From Methylobacillus sp. MM3 (GTDB lineage Bacteria > Pseudomonadota > Gammaproteobacteria > Burkholderiales > Methylophilaceae): 55,182 nucleotides of DNA. The stretch is taken from the NCBI RefSeq assembly GCF_001645185.1, contig NZ_LXTQ01000059.1, positions 1 through 55,182 on the forward strand, in the 5' to 3' direction. Of this stretch, positions 1 through 7,786 are shown piece after piece (position 1 is the stretch's first letter; each line of letters begins with the position of its first letter). Position numbers and translations under genes: made by a program. Below the pieces are notes generated by a model that worked only from the letters and a program-made list of their open reading frames with translations, was not told the DNA's origin and made no database searches.

Positions 1-641
1 GCGCCCAGCAGCGTGCGCATCAGTTCGGCCTTGACCGGGTCGCGCCGTGCCAGTTCGCCCCAGGCGAAGCCCGACAGCTGCGATTCCAGCAGGCTGCGCA
101 TGCGCTTCAGTTCCTGGGACATTTCGGCGAAAAGAGGTTCGGAATTATCCGCCTCGGGCGAAGGCACCAGTGTCGGAACGTTATGACCGACGCTCTCTTG
201 CGCCACAGGCTCTTCAGGCAAATCGCTGAAAAGTGGAAGGCTCCTGTCCTCGACAGAGGCAGGCATATCGTCGCCGGCAACTTCCTTGTAAGCGGAAACA
301 CCGCTATTGCCCATCTGGGGACTGCGCAAGGTTTCGAATTGCGGAGTGGTGACGCCAGGCGTGGGCTCGGCACTGGTCTGACGACGATGCAGGATTGCAG
401 CTATGGTTTCCGGCTGGATGGAGGCCTTCTGTTGTGGCTGCGGCTGTTGTGGCTGCGGCTGACGCAAATGGGCGTGACCATCATAAGTGAGTGCCTGCAC
501 ATCGCCATCGGTCACAGCCATGATCTCGACGCCTCCGGGGATACGCCGGTTGGACAATATCAAAGCGTCCGCCCCCAGCGCATCACGCACTTGTCGCAAG
601 GCTTCACGCGTGGTGGCACCGATGAATTTACGGACTTTCAT
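1..641 (-). CDS. flhF: Flagellar biosynthesis protein FlhF, N-terminal part (cut by window edge)
   Basis: FlhF is an SRP-type GTPase that sets the place and number of polar flagella. Only the first 213 codons are here; the GTPase (NG) domain would lie beyond base 1. The reading frame opens with MKVRKFIGATTREALRQVRD, the characteristic FlhF start, with the following ALGADALILSNRRIPGGVEI stretch also typical. A Gln/Pro-rich linker follows (about residues 63-73), then a variable acidic region and, near the edge, the helix LKRMRSLLESQLSGFAWGEL that precedes the NG domain in this family. The start ATG at 641 is preceded by AAAGG at 646-650. flhA, the usual upstream neighbour, is not present; a DoxX gene lies upstream instead. 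Confidence 0.93.
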   Translation of the reverse strand, partial: MKVRKFIGATTREALRQVRDALGADALILSNRRIPGGVEIMAVTDGDVQALTYDGHAHLRQPQPQQPQPQQKASIQPETIAAILHRRQTSAEPTPGVTTPQFETLRSPQMGNSGVSAYKEVAGDDMPASVEDRSLPLFSDLPEEPVAQESVGHNVPTLVPSPEADNSEPLFAEMSQELKRMRSLLESQLSGFAWGELARRDPVKAELMRTLLG

Positions 642-654
642 AGCACCTTTTCGG

Positions 655-671
655 AAGGGGCAACGCCCCTT
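655..671 (-). other. Small perfect hairpin in the flhF leader
   Basis: Seven-base arms (AAGGGGC and GCCCCTT) separated by three bases form a perfect hairpin that ends about 5 bases upstream of the flhF Shine-Dalgarno sequence. It could affect flhF translation. The rest of 672-877 shows no gene that I can support. Confidence 0.35.
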
Positions 672-877
672 GCGTCACCGGATAATGGTCGCGCGGGAAC
701 TTGCGAATATTGAAATGATTTGCCGCCATATTTTGCGGCCAAGTTTACCACGGGAAAAGCATAAAAAGAAAAACTGCACGCCGCGTAGGTGCATTCCTAT
801 AGCCGCATAAACCGAAGATGCAGGCCGCTGATAAGAATCGAATAATCCTCATCGGCGGCCAAAATGTTCCCCTCGTT

Positions 878-1399
878 TCAACCGTTGTTCATGCGGTGCG
901 CACGCATATTTCCGGCGACCCATCGATCCAGGCTGAGCCGGCCGGCTCCGGCAAACAGCAAGGGCAGGAACATCACCAGATACATCAACGGTAATTTGTA
1001 ATTGCCGAAACCGTCGCCCTCCTCGTCCACGATGCGATAGCCGCGCAGCAGCTCGGCAAGCGTCTGCCACTGCTCCGGCCAATGCACGCCAGCGATGGCA
1101 ACAACGGTGAGTATCATTAATGACAGTGAGAAAAAACGTGTTGCAATGCCTAGCGCCAATGCGACGGCACCCACCAGTTCGAACCAGATCGCGAGTTGCC
1201 AGCTGAACTCCGGCGGCAGCAGATTGAAGGGGAAAGGAAAGGCAATATCGGCAAACCAGTTCTGGCCGACCAATTTGGCATAGCCGGATTCACCAAATTC
1301 CCAGGCAAGCAATAGTCGCAATGCTAGCGGCGGGAAAAGAGGCGCAATGCATTCCAGCCATGCCGCCGCGGCCAGATACGGCCTCAAAACCAGATTCAT
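878..1399 (-). CDS. DoxX-family membrane protein (HvfD-like)
   Basis: A 173-residue DoxX/DoxD family membrane protein with about four hydrophobic segments: around residues 20-34, the stretch LAIWFELVGAVALALGIATR, the following FFSLSLMILTVVAIAG, and LPLMYLVMFLPLLFAGAGRL near the C-terminus. It is the last gene of the hvfA-hvfB-hvfC run, where DoxX proteins are a recurrent fourth component. It probably acts at the inner membrane in redox support or export of the modified peptide, but the role is not established. The start at 1399 has a strong ribosome site, AAGGGAG, at a good distance. The 79-base gap after hvfC is the largest in this operon, so a separate promoter is possible. Confidence 0.8.
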   Translation of the reverse strand: MNLVLRPYLAAAAWLECIAPLFPPLALRLLLAWEFGESGYAKLVGQNWFADIAFPFPFNLLPPEFSWQLAIWFELVGAVALALGIATRFFSLSLMILTVVAIAGVHWPEQWQTLAELLRGYRIVDEEGDGFGNYKLPLMYLVMFLPLLFAGAGRLSLDRWVAGNMRAHRMNNG

Positions 1400-1478
1400 G
1401 ATTATTCTCCCTTAGCGATTTCGATGTTGGAGCAGCAGATTGGCTGCTCATCGCTTGGTCGGGAGCGTGAGAGATTAC

Positions 1479-2231
1479 TTACAGGGGAACAATCCCCAGA
1501 ATCGCGCCGCGCGCTTTCAGGTCAGCCAGGATAGGAGCGCCGAACGCCACAACCTGCTCCGCATCCGGATGCCGCAAAGTCTGCGCAATGCTCATCAGCG
1601 CCTCGCGTCCGGTACGGCTCCCGTCTTGCAGCAATTCGACCAGATGTGCACTGACAGTATTGAGTTCCATGAAACGCACTTCGTCCGCAGCGTCGCGAAA
1701 CACCAGCAGGCATACGGGTTCAGTCAACGGCTGGATGGGTTTGAAGCGTGGCGAAATGCGCTGTACCGGCCAGTCATAGCGCAACAGCATCAAGGCCGAT
1801 GTTAGTACCGGCTTGCCTTCGAGCATGTCGCCGTCGGCGCTCCACCTTGCAGGCATCGGCGCATCGGCCACGGCCACCGCCAGTTCCGCCCATTCGTAAT
1901 GAGCGAGTTGCGGAACGAACGGCGGGATGCCGACAGGTTCGGTTTGCTGCAGCCATTGCAGGAATTCTTCGGGAATTTGCCGGAACAAAGGCGTGGCGCA
2001 ACGATGACCGGCAAAAAAATCGCGTACCAGCCTGTTCCATTTTCGTACGCCAAGTACTTTCTTGCATACAGGAAAGCATCCCGACAAGGTACTTTCCATG
2101 TTGTTGAACAGCAGCTGCGCGTAAACACCGATGCGCTTTGCGGAAACGCCTGCCGGGCGCGGATTGAGATGGGGGCTGCGCGCATGGGCGCAGAACTCCT
2201 TCTGGTAGCGCTGGAAATCAGGCCGGTTCAT
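1479..2231 (-). CDS. hvfC: HvfC/BufC-type DUF2063 partner protein
   Basis: A 250-residue protein with the N-terminal DUF2063 domain (older name: putative DNA-binding domain). Visible family signatures are FQRYQKEFCAHARSP, the RIGVYAQLLFNNMESTLSGC stretch and FPVCKKVLG near residues 2-70. In known systems this protein partners the DUF692 oxidase and presents the precursor peptide to it, like MbnC with MbnB. The start is set by an ATGA overlap with hvfB: its ATG at 2231 shares bases with the hvfB TGA at 2230-2228. A longer open frame extends upstream to 2264 but lies inside hvfB. The C-terminal half (about 110-250) is less conserved and resembles the second half of DUF2063 proteins. Confidence 0.88.
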   Translation of the reverse strand: MNRPDFQRYQKEFCAHARSPHLNPRPAGVSAKRIGVYAQLLFNNMESTLSGCFPVCKKVLGVRKWNRLVRDFFAGHRCATPLFRQIPEEFLQWLQQTEPVGIPPFVPQLAHYEWAELAVAVADAPMPARWSADGDMLEGKPVLTSALMLLRYDWPVQRISPRFKPIQPLTEPVCLLVFRDAADEVRFMELNTVSAHLVELLQDGSRTGREALMSIAQTLRHPDAEQVVAFGAPILADLKARGAILGIVPL

Positions 2232-3082
2232 GCGCGGACGGCCGCCGGGCTTGCCACCGACCACGGCTGTTGCAGCGCAGCGATATGCTCTACCTCGGCC
2301 ACCAGCTCCGGCAAGGGCGGGATATTGAAATCGCGCTCCAGCAAGGTCGGACGCACGCCAAACAGGCGATAAGTTTCGGCCAGCAAATCCCAGACCGGAT
2401 CGATCACGGTTTCGCCGTGGGTATCGATGACCAGATCGGGTGCTTTGCGAAAGTGCCCTGCGGTATGGACATAAACGATGCGCTCGCCGGGAAGGCTACG
2501 CAGATAATGCAACGGATCGAATCCGAAATTGACGCTGTTGACGTAGATATTGTTCACGTCGAGGTGCAAATCGCAATCGGCCTCTTCCAGCACGGCGCGC
2601 ACGAATGTCGGTTCATCCATTTCCGAAATAGGTGCGGCAACATAAAAGGAGGCGTTTTCCACCGCGATGCGGCGCTCCAGAATGTCCTGCGCGCGGCGGA
2701 TGCGCGCGGCGACATATTTGACCGCTTCTTCGGTGAACGGAATCGGCAGCAGGTCGTAAAGATAACCGCCGTCGCTGCAATAGCTCAGGTGCTCGGTATA
2801 GAGCTGAATGTGAAACTGATCGAGGAACTGCTTTACCCGCTGGAGAAAAACTTCGTTCAATGGGTCCGGCCCGCCCAGCGAGAGCGAAAGACCGTGGCAT
2901 ACCAGCGGATAGCGTTCGGCGAACCAGTCGAGCTGCTTGCGCGGTCGCCCGCCGACGCCTATCCAGTTTTCCGGCGCGATCTCGAAGAAATCGATGCAAT
3001 CCGGCACTCCGGCCTGCAATGCGGGCATCAGCTCGCGCTTGAGGCCAAGACCGGCGCCGCGGATTTCTTCGAGTCGTGCCAT
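2228..3082 (-). CDS. hvfB: HvfB-type DUF692 multinuclear iron oxidase
   Basis: A 284-residue DUF692 TIM-barrel protein, homologous to MbnB, ChrH-type and HvfB enzymes that use two or three iron ions to turn peptide cysteines into oxazolone/thioamide or related groups. Metal-ligand motifs are visible in order: CHGLSLSLGG, TEHLSYC, VENASFY, LHLDVNNIYVNSVNFGFDP, YVHTAGH, DTHGE and LLERDFN. The chosen start (ATG 3082, MARLEEIRGAGLGLKRELMP) follows the hvfA stop by 8 bases and gives the usual family length; an in-frame ATG at 3142 would overlap hvfA and adds a low-quality basic tail. It is translationally coupled to hvfC. Likely substrate: the Cys-Gly motifs of HvfA. Confidence 0.92.
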   Translation of the reverse strand: MARLEEIRGAGLGLKRELMPALQAGVPDCIDFFEIAPENWIGVGGRPRKQLDWFAERYPLVCHGLSLSLGGPDPLNEVFLQRVKQFLDQFHIQLYTEHLSYCSDGGYLYDLLPIPFTEEAVKYVAARIRRAQDILERRIAVENASFYVAAPISEMDEPTFVRAVLEEADCDLHLDVNNIYVNSVNFGFDPLHYLRSLPGERIVYVHTAGHFRKAPDLVIDTHGETVIDPVWDLLAETYRLFGVRPTLLERDFNIPPLPELVAEVEHIAALQQPWSVASPAAVRA

Positions 3083-3090
3083 GCCGTGAC

Positions 3091-3435
3091 TCAGGACTTG
3101 TTGTCGGAGGCGCCTTCCTTGTCTTTCTTGTCGGCGCCGCAACTGCCTTCCTTACCCTTCTTGTCCGCGCCGCAGGAACCTTCCTTGCCTTCCTTCGCGC
3201 CGCAATTGCCTTCTTCGGCCTTTTTCTTCTTCATGTTGCTGCCGCACTTGCCGGCACCGCATTTGCCGTCCTGCATTTTCTCGCCGCCTTCATGATGGTC
3301 GGCAACCATGTATCCGGATGACAGCGGCTTGAGCGCAAACGGGTTTTCAGCTGCATTGGCCGCCGGCATTACACCCACTGCTGCGGCAAAAGCACCGCCA
3401 AGTACCAGAGCGAGCGTTTTTTTCTGTGCGTTCAT
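3091..3435 (-). CDS. hvfA: HvfA-type Cys-Gly repeat RiPP precursor
   Basis: A 114-residue secreted precursor peptide. Residues 1-28 form a Sec signal peptide (KKTLALVLGGAFAAAVGVMP, cleavage near ANA-AE). The mature part carries five Cys-Gly units: DGKCG, AGKCG, EGNCG, EGSCG and EGSCG, set in a Lys/Glu/Asp-rich low-complexity chain. The EGKCG-like motif is the modification site in HvfA peptides, where HvfB/HvfC create copper-binding oxazolone/thioamide pairs. Its place directly upstream of hvfB and hvfC supports this. The ribosome site is strong (TAAAGGAG, 7 bases before ATG). Only 26 bases separate it from the anti-sigma gene, so its promoter must lie further upstream or inside that gene. The product is expected to be a periplasmic copper buffer. 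Confidence 0.9.
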   Translation of the reverse strand: MNAQKKTLALVLGGAFAAAVGVMPAANAAENPFALKPLSSGYMVADHHEGGEKMQDGKCGAGKCGSNMKKKKAEEGNCGAKEGKEGSCGADKKGKEGSCGADKKDKEGASDNKS

Positions 3436-3461
3436 GAAAATTCTCCTTTAAAGTTTAAAAA

Positions 3462-3758
3462 TCAATCGGTTGAATCTAGATCGGGATTCCGCCGAGCCTC
3501 GTCATTCTGCCGGGCCTGGATCGCCACTGCCTTCGCAATGCGCTCGCGCGCATGCTTCGACAGCACCAGTCTTTCGTCGTTCTCGATATGCCGGCCCAAC
3601 TGGCCGACGGCTTTCCGCAACACCTGCAATTGCCGCGTGAACTGCGTGCAGGCATCGCACATCAGCAAATGGAAGCGTAACGCCATCTGTTGACGGAATG
3701 TCAGCTGCTTCTCCATTGCTTGGGAAGCCAGCTGTGTAGCATGCTTGCAATCGAGCAT
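3462..3758 (-). CDS. Putative zinc-binding anti-sigma factor
   Basis: A 98-residue soluble protein with H30-x3-C34-x2-C37 (HLLMCDAC), the zf-HC2/ZAS-type zinc-binding motif of anti-sigma factors, plus a possible further ligand at Cys4 or His6. There is no membrane segment, so it should be cytoplasmic. The start is fixed by TGATG: its ATG at 3758 overlaps the TGA of the sigma gene. Such coupling gives matched amounts of sigma and anti-sigma. The Cys/His cluster suggests that the signal is thiol- or metal-sensitive, which would suit control of a copper-related operon downstream. The C-terminal third is charged and shows no recognisable domain. Confidence 0.82.
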   Translation of the reverse strand: MLDCKHATQLASQAMEKQLTFRQQMALRFHLLMCDACTQFTRQLQVLRKAVGQLGRHIENDERLVLSKHARERIAKAVAIQARQNDEARRNPDLDSTD

Positions 3759-4327
3759 CAGCGACCTCCCAGCCAGTTCATTTCGAGACACTTTCTCAGA
3801 CCCATGCGGGCGCGGTACAACATTACCCAGGCATTGGTCGGCGTGATTTCCAATTCCTTACAAATTTCGTCATTGTCCGTTTCCTCCACCTCGCGCAGCA
3901 GGAAAATCCGGGCCAGATTTCCGGGCAGCCTGTCCATGCATTCCTGCAATGTCTGCAGAAACTGATCCTGCTGCAGCAAGCTGCCCGGATCGCCCCATGA
4001 CTGCGGTGGCTCGGCCCAATGTCCACGCTCGGCAAAAAACTCGTCCATGCCTGGCGCGTCGTCGGAAATATCTTCCGGCGTTTCCAGCGTGGTCTCCCGC
4101 TGCTGGCGGCGAAAGTGATCGATGATTTTGTGCTTGAGAATACCAGTCAGCCAGGTACGCGGACTGGCCTTGCCGGCGTAACCGCTGCCAGCAAGCGCGG
4201 CGAGCAACGTTTCCTGCACCGCGTCTTCGGCCAGATGCGGATCGCGCAACCGCGCCAAGGCGTAGCGGTAGAGATAATCGCCGTGTTCGGCGAGCCAGTC
4301 GTGCTGATGGGCGGCAGGCGCAGTCAT
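3758..4327 (-). CDS. ECF-type RNA polymerase sigma factor
   Basis: A 189-residue sigma-70 family factor of the ECF group. Region 2 runs over about residues 10-80 (YLYRYALARLRDPHLAEDAV, then TWLTGILKHKIIDHFRR), and region 4 over about 130-185 (LPGNLARIFLLREVEETDND, then the DNA-reading ITPTNAWVMLYRARMGLRKC). It lies 14 bases after DUF1841 and overlaps the anti-sigma gene. The hvfA-hvfB-hvfC-DoxX genes follow on the same strand, and ECF/anti-sigma pairs are common regulators of such loci. I infer that it activates this RiPP operon and its own gene. The length and region 2/4 spacing are normal, with an extended acidic linker at about 85-125. Confidence 0.93.
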   Translation of the reverse strand: MTAPAAHQHDWLAEHGDYLYRYALARLRDPHLAEDAVQETLLAALAGSGYAGKASPRTWLTGILKHKIIDHFRRQQRETTLETPEDISDDAPGMDEFFAERGHWAEPPQSWGDPGSLLQQDQFLQTLQECMDRLPGNLARIFLLREVEETDNDEICKELEITPTNAWVMLYRARMGLRKCLEMNWLGGR

Positions 4328-4341
4328 AGGCGCCTATTCAA

Positions 4342-4800
4342 TCATGAAAGTGTGGATTTTGGTATGGCGGAAGCTTTTTGTTGCATGCATTCCAGATAAG
4401 CTGCCGCATCCGGGGCAGCTCGTTCGCGCTGAGCGCGCCAGATCGTTTCCGCCAGGCAATCCATGAGATCGTGCTGTGCCGCCTGCTCATCGCCATGCTT
4501 TTTGAGTAGCGATTGATACGCGGCAGCGATACCAGGGGGCTGGTCGATGGAAAGCTGTTCCAAGATGGAAAGATGCAAACTCATGTGCAGGAAAGGATTG
4601 GTCTCGCCCATTTCGGGGAAATATTCCTGCTCCCGATACCTGTCGGATGCATCGAGTACATGATGATATTCGGGATGCGCCTGCATGATCTGCAAAGCCA
4701 TGCCTTCCAGCGGCGTTAGCGGCTCATTCGCACGGAATTTTCGCCAAGTCTCGAAGAAGAACTGACGCACCTGGTCGCGGCTGGGGTTGAACAGGCTCAC
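4342..4800 (-). CDS. DUF1841 family protein
   Basis: A 152-residue protein of unknown function of the DUF1841 family, common in beta- and gammaproteobacteria. The typical N-terminus FNPSRDQVRQFFFETWRKFR and the middle MGETNPFLHMSLHLSILEQL are present. I place the start at a GTG (4800), because it overlaps the nth stop as GTGA, has AAGGAG eight bases upstream, and puts the family N-terminus two residues in; an ATG at 4830 would lie inside nth. There is no signal peptide or membrane segment. Close coupling to nth is a common arrangement but says nothing firm about function. Confidence 0.85.
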   Translation of the reverse strand: MSLFNPSRDQVRQFFFETWRKFRANEPLTPLEGMALQIMQAHPEYHHVLDASDRYREQEYFPEMGETNPFLHMSLHLSILEQLSIDQPPGIAAAYQSLLKKHGDEQAAQHDLMDCLAETIWRAQRERAAPDAAAYLECMQQKASAIPKSTLS

Positions 4801-5435
4801 AGCGAATACTCCTTGGCCTTGTACTCGCACAGGTCATGAATCACGCAATCGCGGCACTTGGGCTTGCGCGCCACACACACGTAGCGGCCATGCAAAATCA
4901 GCAGATGATGGGCGTCCTGCAGGTATTCCCGGGGCGTAGTCTTGACCAGCTTCTGCTCCACTTCCAGCGGCGTCTTGCCGGGCGCCAGCCCAATGCGGTT
5001 GCCGAGGCGGAAAATGTGCGTATCCACGGCAATCGTCGGATGGCCGAATGCAGTATTCAAAATGACGTTGGCGGTCTTGCGGCCTACACCTGGCAGGCTT
5101 TCCAGCGCTTCGCGCGTGTCGGGCACTTCCCCGCCGAACTTGTCGACCAGCAGACGACAGGTCGCGATAACGTTTTTTGCCTTGCTGCGGTAGAGGCCGA
5201 TGGTCTTGATGTAGCTTTCCAGTCCCTCGATGCCGAGGTCGAGGATTTTCTGCGGCGTGTTGGCGACGGGAAACAGTTTGGCGGTGGCGATGTTGACGCC
5301 CTTGTCGGTGGCCTGCGCCGAAAGAATCACGGCAATCAGCAGCTCGAAAGTACTGGAGTGCGTAAGCTCCGTGGTTGGATTGGGGATGGCGACGGCAAGG
5401 CGACGAAAAATCTCGCGGCGAGTAGCGGCATTCAT
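4797..5435 (-). CDS. nth: Endonuclease III
   Basis: A 212-residue DNA glycosylase/AP lyase of base excision repair that removes oxidised pyrimidines. The helix-hairpin-helix LPGVGRKTANVIL carries the catalytic Lys, and AVDTHIFRLGNRIG carries the catalytic Asp. The C-terminal [4Fe-4S] loop is complete: C-x6-C-x2-C-x5-C in the stretch CVARKPKCRDCVIHDLC. The start ATG at 5435 (MNAATRREIFRRL) lies 13 bases after rsxE; an ATG at 5492 would sit within rsxE. The rsx-nth order is a long-known arrangement, and the Fe-S cluster is a plausible reason for it, since Rsx handles low-potential electrons. Confidence 0.97.
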   Translation of the reverse strand: MNAATRREIFRRLAVAIPNPTTELTHSSTFELLIAVILSAQATDKGVNIATAKLFPVANTPQKILDLGIEGLESYIKTIGLYRSKAKNVIATCRLLVDKFGGEVPDTREALESLPGVGRKTANVILNTAFGHPTIAVDTHIFRLGNRIGLAPGKTPLEVEQKLVKTTPREYLQDAHHLLILHGRYVCVARKPKCRDCVIHDLCEYKAKEYSL

Positions 5436-5448
5436 CGACAATAAAAGC

Positions 5449-6126
5449 CTAGTGCTCGGGTGCGAGCGCGGCCGGCGGAAGGGGATGGGCAATCGCCTTG
5501 CGGCTTTCCATCCAGTTGCGGCCGGCGATCAGCAAACCGAGGCCGAGGAAAGCGCCGGGCGGTAGAACTGCCAGCAGGAAGCCATGATAGTCGGGCACCA
5601 CCGTCACCACGAACTGTTTGGCCGCCGGGCCGAATGCAAGATCCAGCCCGGAGAACAGCGTGCCCTTGCCCACCACTTCGCGCATGCCGCCCAACAGGCT
5701 CAGCACCAGCGTCAGACCGAGGCCCATGATGAAACCATCCACCACCGACGGCATGGTCGGATTCTTGGCCGCGAAAGCCTCGACGCGCGCCAGCACAATG
5801 CAGTTGGTCACGATCAGCGGAATGAAGATGCCCAGCACCTTGTGCAGCGGATGCATGTAGGCATTCATCGACAGATCGATCACCGTCACTAGCGCGGCAA
5901 TGATGAGGATGAACACCGGGATGCGGATTTCATCCGGCACCCAGCGGCGAACAGGCGCGACGGCACCGTTGCTGGCTGCCATGACAAGCGCCGTCGCCAG
6001 TCCGAGCGAGAAGCCGTTGATCACGGTACTGGTGACAGCCAGCGTCGGGCACAGGCCCAGCAGTTGCACAACGCCCGGGTTCTGCTTCCACAGGCCGTTG
6101 TCTATGATTTCGCGGTAGTCAGCCAT
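5449..6126 (-). CDS. rsxE: Electron transport complex subunit RsxE/RnfE
   Basis: A 225-residue integral membrane subunit of the Rsx/Rnf complex, which moves electrons between NAD(P)H and ferredoxin-type carriers coupled to ion flow, or keeps SoxR reduced. It opens with MADYREIIDNGLWKQNPGVV and contains the family stretch LLGLCPTLAVTSTVINGFSL; the Cys in this and in IVTNCIVLARVEAFA are the conserved membrane cysteines shared with RsxA. About six transmembrane segments are visible. The ATG at 6126 overlaps the rsxG stop as TGATG, which decides the start over an upstream ATG at 6279. Confidence 0.95.
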   Translation of the reverse strand: MADYREIIDNGLWKQNPGVVQLLGLCPTLAVTSTVINGFSLGLATALVMAASNGAVAPVRRWVPDEIRIPVFILIIAALVTVIDLSMNAYMHPLHKVLGIFIPLIVTNCIVLARVEAFAAKNPTMPSVVDGFIMGLGLTLVLSLLGGMREVVGKGTLFSGLDLAFGPAAKQFVVTVVPDYHGFLLAVLPPGAFLGLGLLIAGRNWMESRKAIAHPLPPAALAPEH

Positions 6127-6767
6127 CACTTTCCTCCTGCTGCGGGCGCCGCGAATAATTCGTCGCGATGTCCCTCGAAATATTTCAGCGCCTTGTGCAC
6201 AGCCTTCACCACGGCACGCGGCGTAATGGTGGCACCGGCCATGTAATCGAAACTGCCGCCGTCCTTTTTGACGCGCCATCCATCGTCTGGAGTTTGGGCA
6301 AGGGATTGCCCGTCGAAGTTCTTGATCCAGTCGCCGTGTGTGATGTCGATGTAATCGCCCAGCCCCGGCGTTTCCTTGTGTGCCAGCACGCGCACCCCGG
6401 CTATCGAACCGTCGACACGAACAGCCACCAGCAGCTTGATGTCACCACTGTAACCATCCGGCGCCGTCGCCTCAAGAATCGCCGCCGAAGGCTGCCCGGC
6501 CAGGCGTGCGCGGTAAGCCAGCGTTTCGTTGCGATTACCCAGCTCGCCGCCGGCAGCAACGATGGCTGCATCCTTGAGCAGGTCGTTGTCATGCAAGGCG
6601 GCGGGCAGCACCTGTTGGAACAATTCAAGCTTGGCTTGACGCTCGCTTTCCTCAATCGGCGCCCGGGTCGCAAAAAAAGCGGAGGCCAGTACCAGCGTAC
6701 CCAGCACCGTAAAACCTATCATGATGCCAGTGGTGGTCAGCGTATGCTTCAGCGGTGTTTCGCTCAT
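6126..6767 (-). CDS. rsxG: Electron transport complex subunit RsxG/RnfG
   Basis: A 213-residue periplasmic subunit with one N-terminal anchor (about residues 12-34) and an FMN-binding domain. The covalent flavin site is read as AGATITPRAVVKAV, where the Thr of the GAT core takes FMN by a phosphoester bond. GVRVLAHKETPGLGDYIDI is the usual conserved segment before it. The residue before GAT is Ala-Gly rather than the more common Ser/Thr-Gly, which does not remove the acceptor Thr. ATG 6767 overlaps the rsxD stop as ATGA, and the stop overlaps rsxE. Confidence 0.95.
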   Translation of the reverse strand: MSETPLKHTLTTTGIMIGFTVLGTLVLASAFFATRAPIEESERQAKLELFQQVLPAALHDNDLLKDAAIVAAGGELGNRNETLAYRARLAGQPSAAILEATAPDGYSGDIKLLVAVRVDGSIAGVRVLAHKETPGLGDYIDITHGDWIKNFDGQSLAQTPDDGWRVKKDGGSFDYMAGATITPRAVVKAVHKALKYFEGHRDELFAAPAAGGK

Positions 6768-7786
6768 GATTTTCCATGCCCGAACACGCGCGGCTGAGTA
6801 TAGGCATCGATCAGCGGCACGCACAGATTCATCAGCAACACGGCAAATGCAACACCATCGGGATAACCGCCGTAGGAGCGGATTACCCAGGTCAGCACGC
6901 CGATGGAGGCAGCGAAGATCAGCTTGCCTCTCGGCGTAGTCGGTCCGCTTACCGGATCGGTGGCAATGAAGAATGCGCCCAGCATCGCTGCTCCGCCGAG
7001 CAGGTGAAACATTGGTGAAGCGTGGTGCTGCGGGTCAATCACGTAGAAAAGCCCGGAAATCGCGGCCAGCCCCCCGAGAAGAGCTACCGGGATATGCCAG
7101 GTAATGATGCGCTGCTGTATCAGATATAAACCGCCGAGCAGGTAGGCGCCGGCGACGATTTCGCTGCCCTTGGCACCGAAGGCCCCGAACACCGGCGCGC
7201 TGACAATATCCGTCATCGCATGATCCAGCTTGAGTTGGGTCTTGAGATAATCCAGCGGCGTCGCGGTACTGATCGCGTCGAGTTGCACCCCTGCCGGCAA
7301 GACCCTTCCGAAAATATAGGCCAGTTGATCGGCAAAGGAGAGCCTGGCCTGAGCCAGTTCCAGGGGAGCCGGCCATTGCGTCATAATGACCGGAAAGGAA
7401 ATCAGCAATACCGCATAGCCTATCATCGCGGGATTGAACGGGTTGTAACCCAACCCGCCGTAAAGCTGCTTGGCGACCACGATTGCGAACATCGTACCGA
7501 CCACCACCAGCCACCACGGCGCCAGCGGCGGCAATGCCAGGGCCAGCAGCCACGCGGTGACCAGCGCGCTGTTGTCTGACAGGAAAGGCATGATCGGGCG
7601 GCGGCGCAGCCTGAGCATCAGCGCTTCGGACGCCAATGCAGTGACCGACGCCAGGGCCAGCGTGATCAGGATGCCGCTGCCAAAAAGCCATGCATAGGCG
7701 ACGATGCCCGGCACCAGCGCGAGCAGTACCTTGAACATGAGGGCGCTGACAGTGGTATTGCCGGTGATATAAGGTGGCGCGCTCAT
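6764..7786 (-). CDS. rsxD: Electron transport complex subunit RsxD/RnfD
   Basis: A 340-residue membrane subunit with about nine or ten transmembrane segments and the second covalent FMN site. Family motifs include LSDNSALVTAWLLALALPPL, KQLYGGLGYNPFNPAMIGYA, and the flavin-attachment region DAISTATPLDYLKTQL. The later IATDPVSGPTTPRGKLIFA is typical for the NqrB/RnfD family. It overlaps rsxC and rsxG by four bases at either end (ATGA), consistent with strictly coupled translation of the complex. Confidence 0.96.
   Translation of the reverse strand: MSAPPYITGNTTVSALMFKVLLALVPGIVAYAWLFGSGILITLALASVTALASEALMLRLRRRPIMPFLSDNSALVTAWLLALALPPLAPWWLVVVGTMFAIVVAKQLYGGLGYNPFNPAMIGYAVLLISFPVIMTQWPAPLELAQARLSFADQLAYIFGRVLPAGVQLDAISTATPLDYLKTQLKLDHAMTDIVSAPVFGAFGAKGSEIVAGAYLLGGLYLIQQRIITWHIPVALLGGLAAISGLFYVIDPQHHASPMFHLLGGAAMLGAFFIATDPVSGPTTPRGKLIFAASIGVLTWVIRSYGGYPDGVAFAVLLMNLCVPLIDAYTQPRVFGHGKS

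Noticed and set aside
2270-3295. A 341-codon open frame on the plus strand over hvfB and hvfA
   Set aside because: Shadow of the DUF692 gene, whose metal motifs are all on the minus strand.
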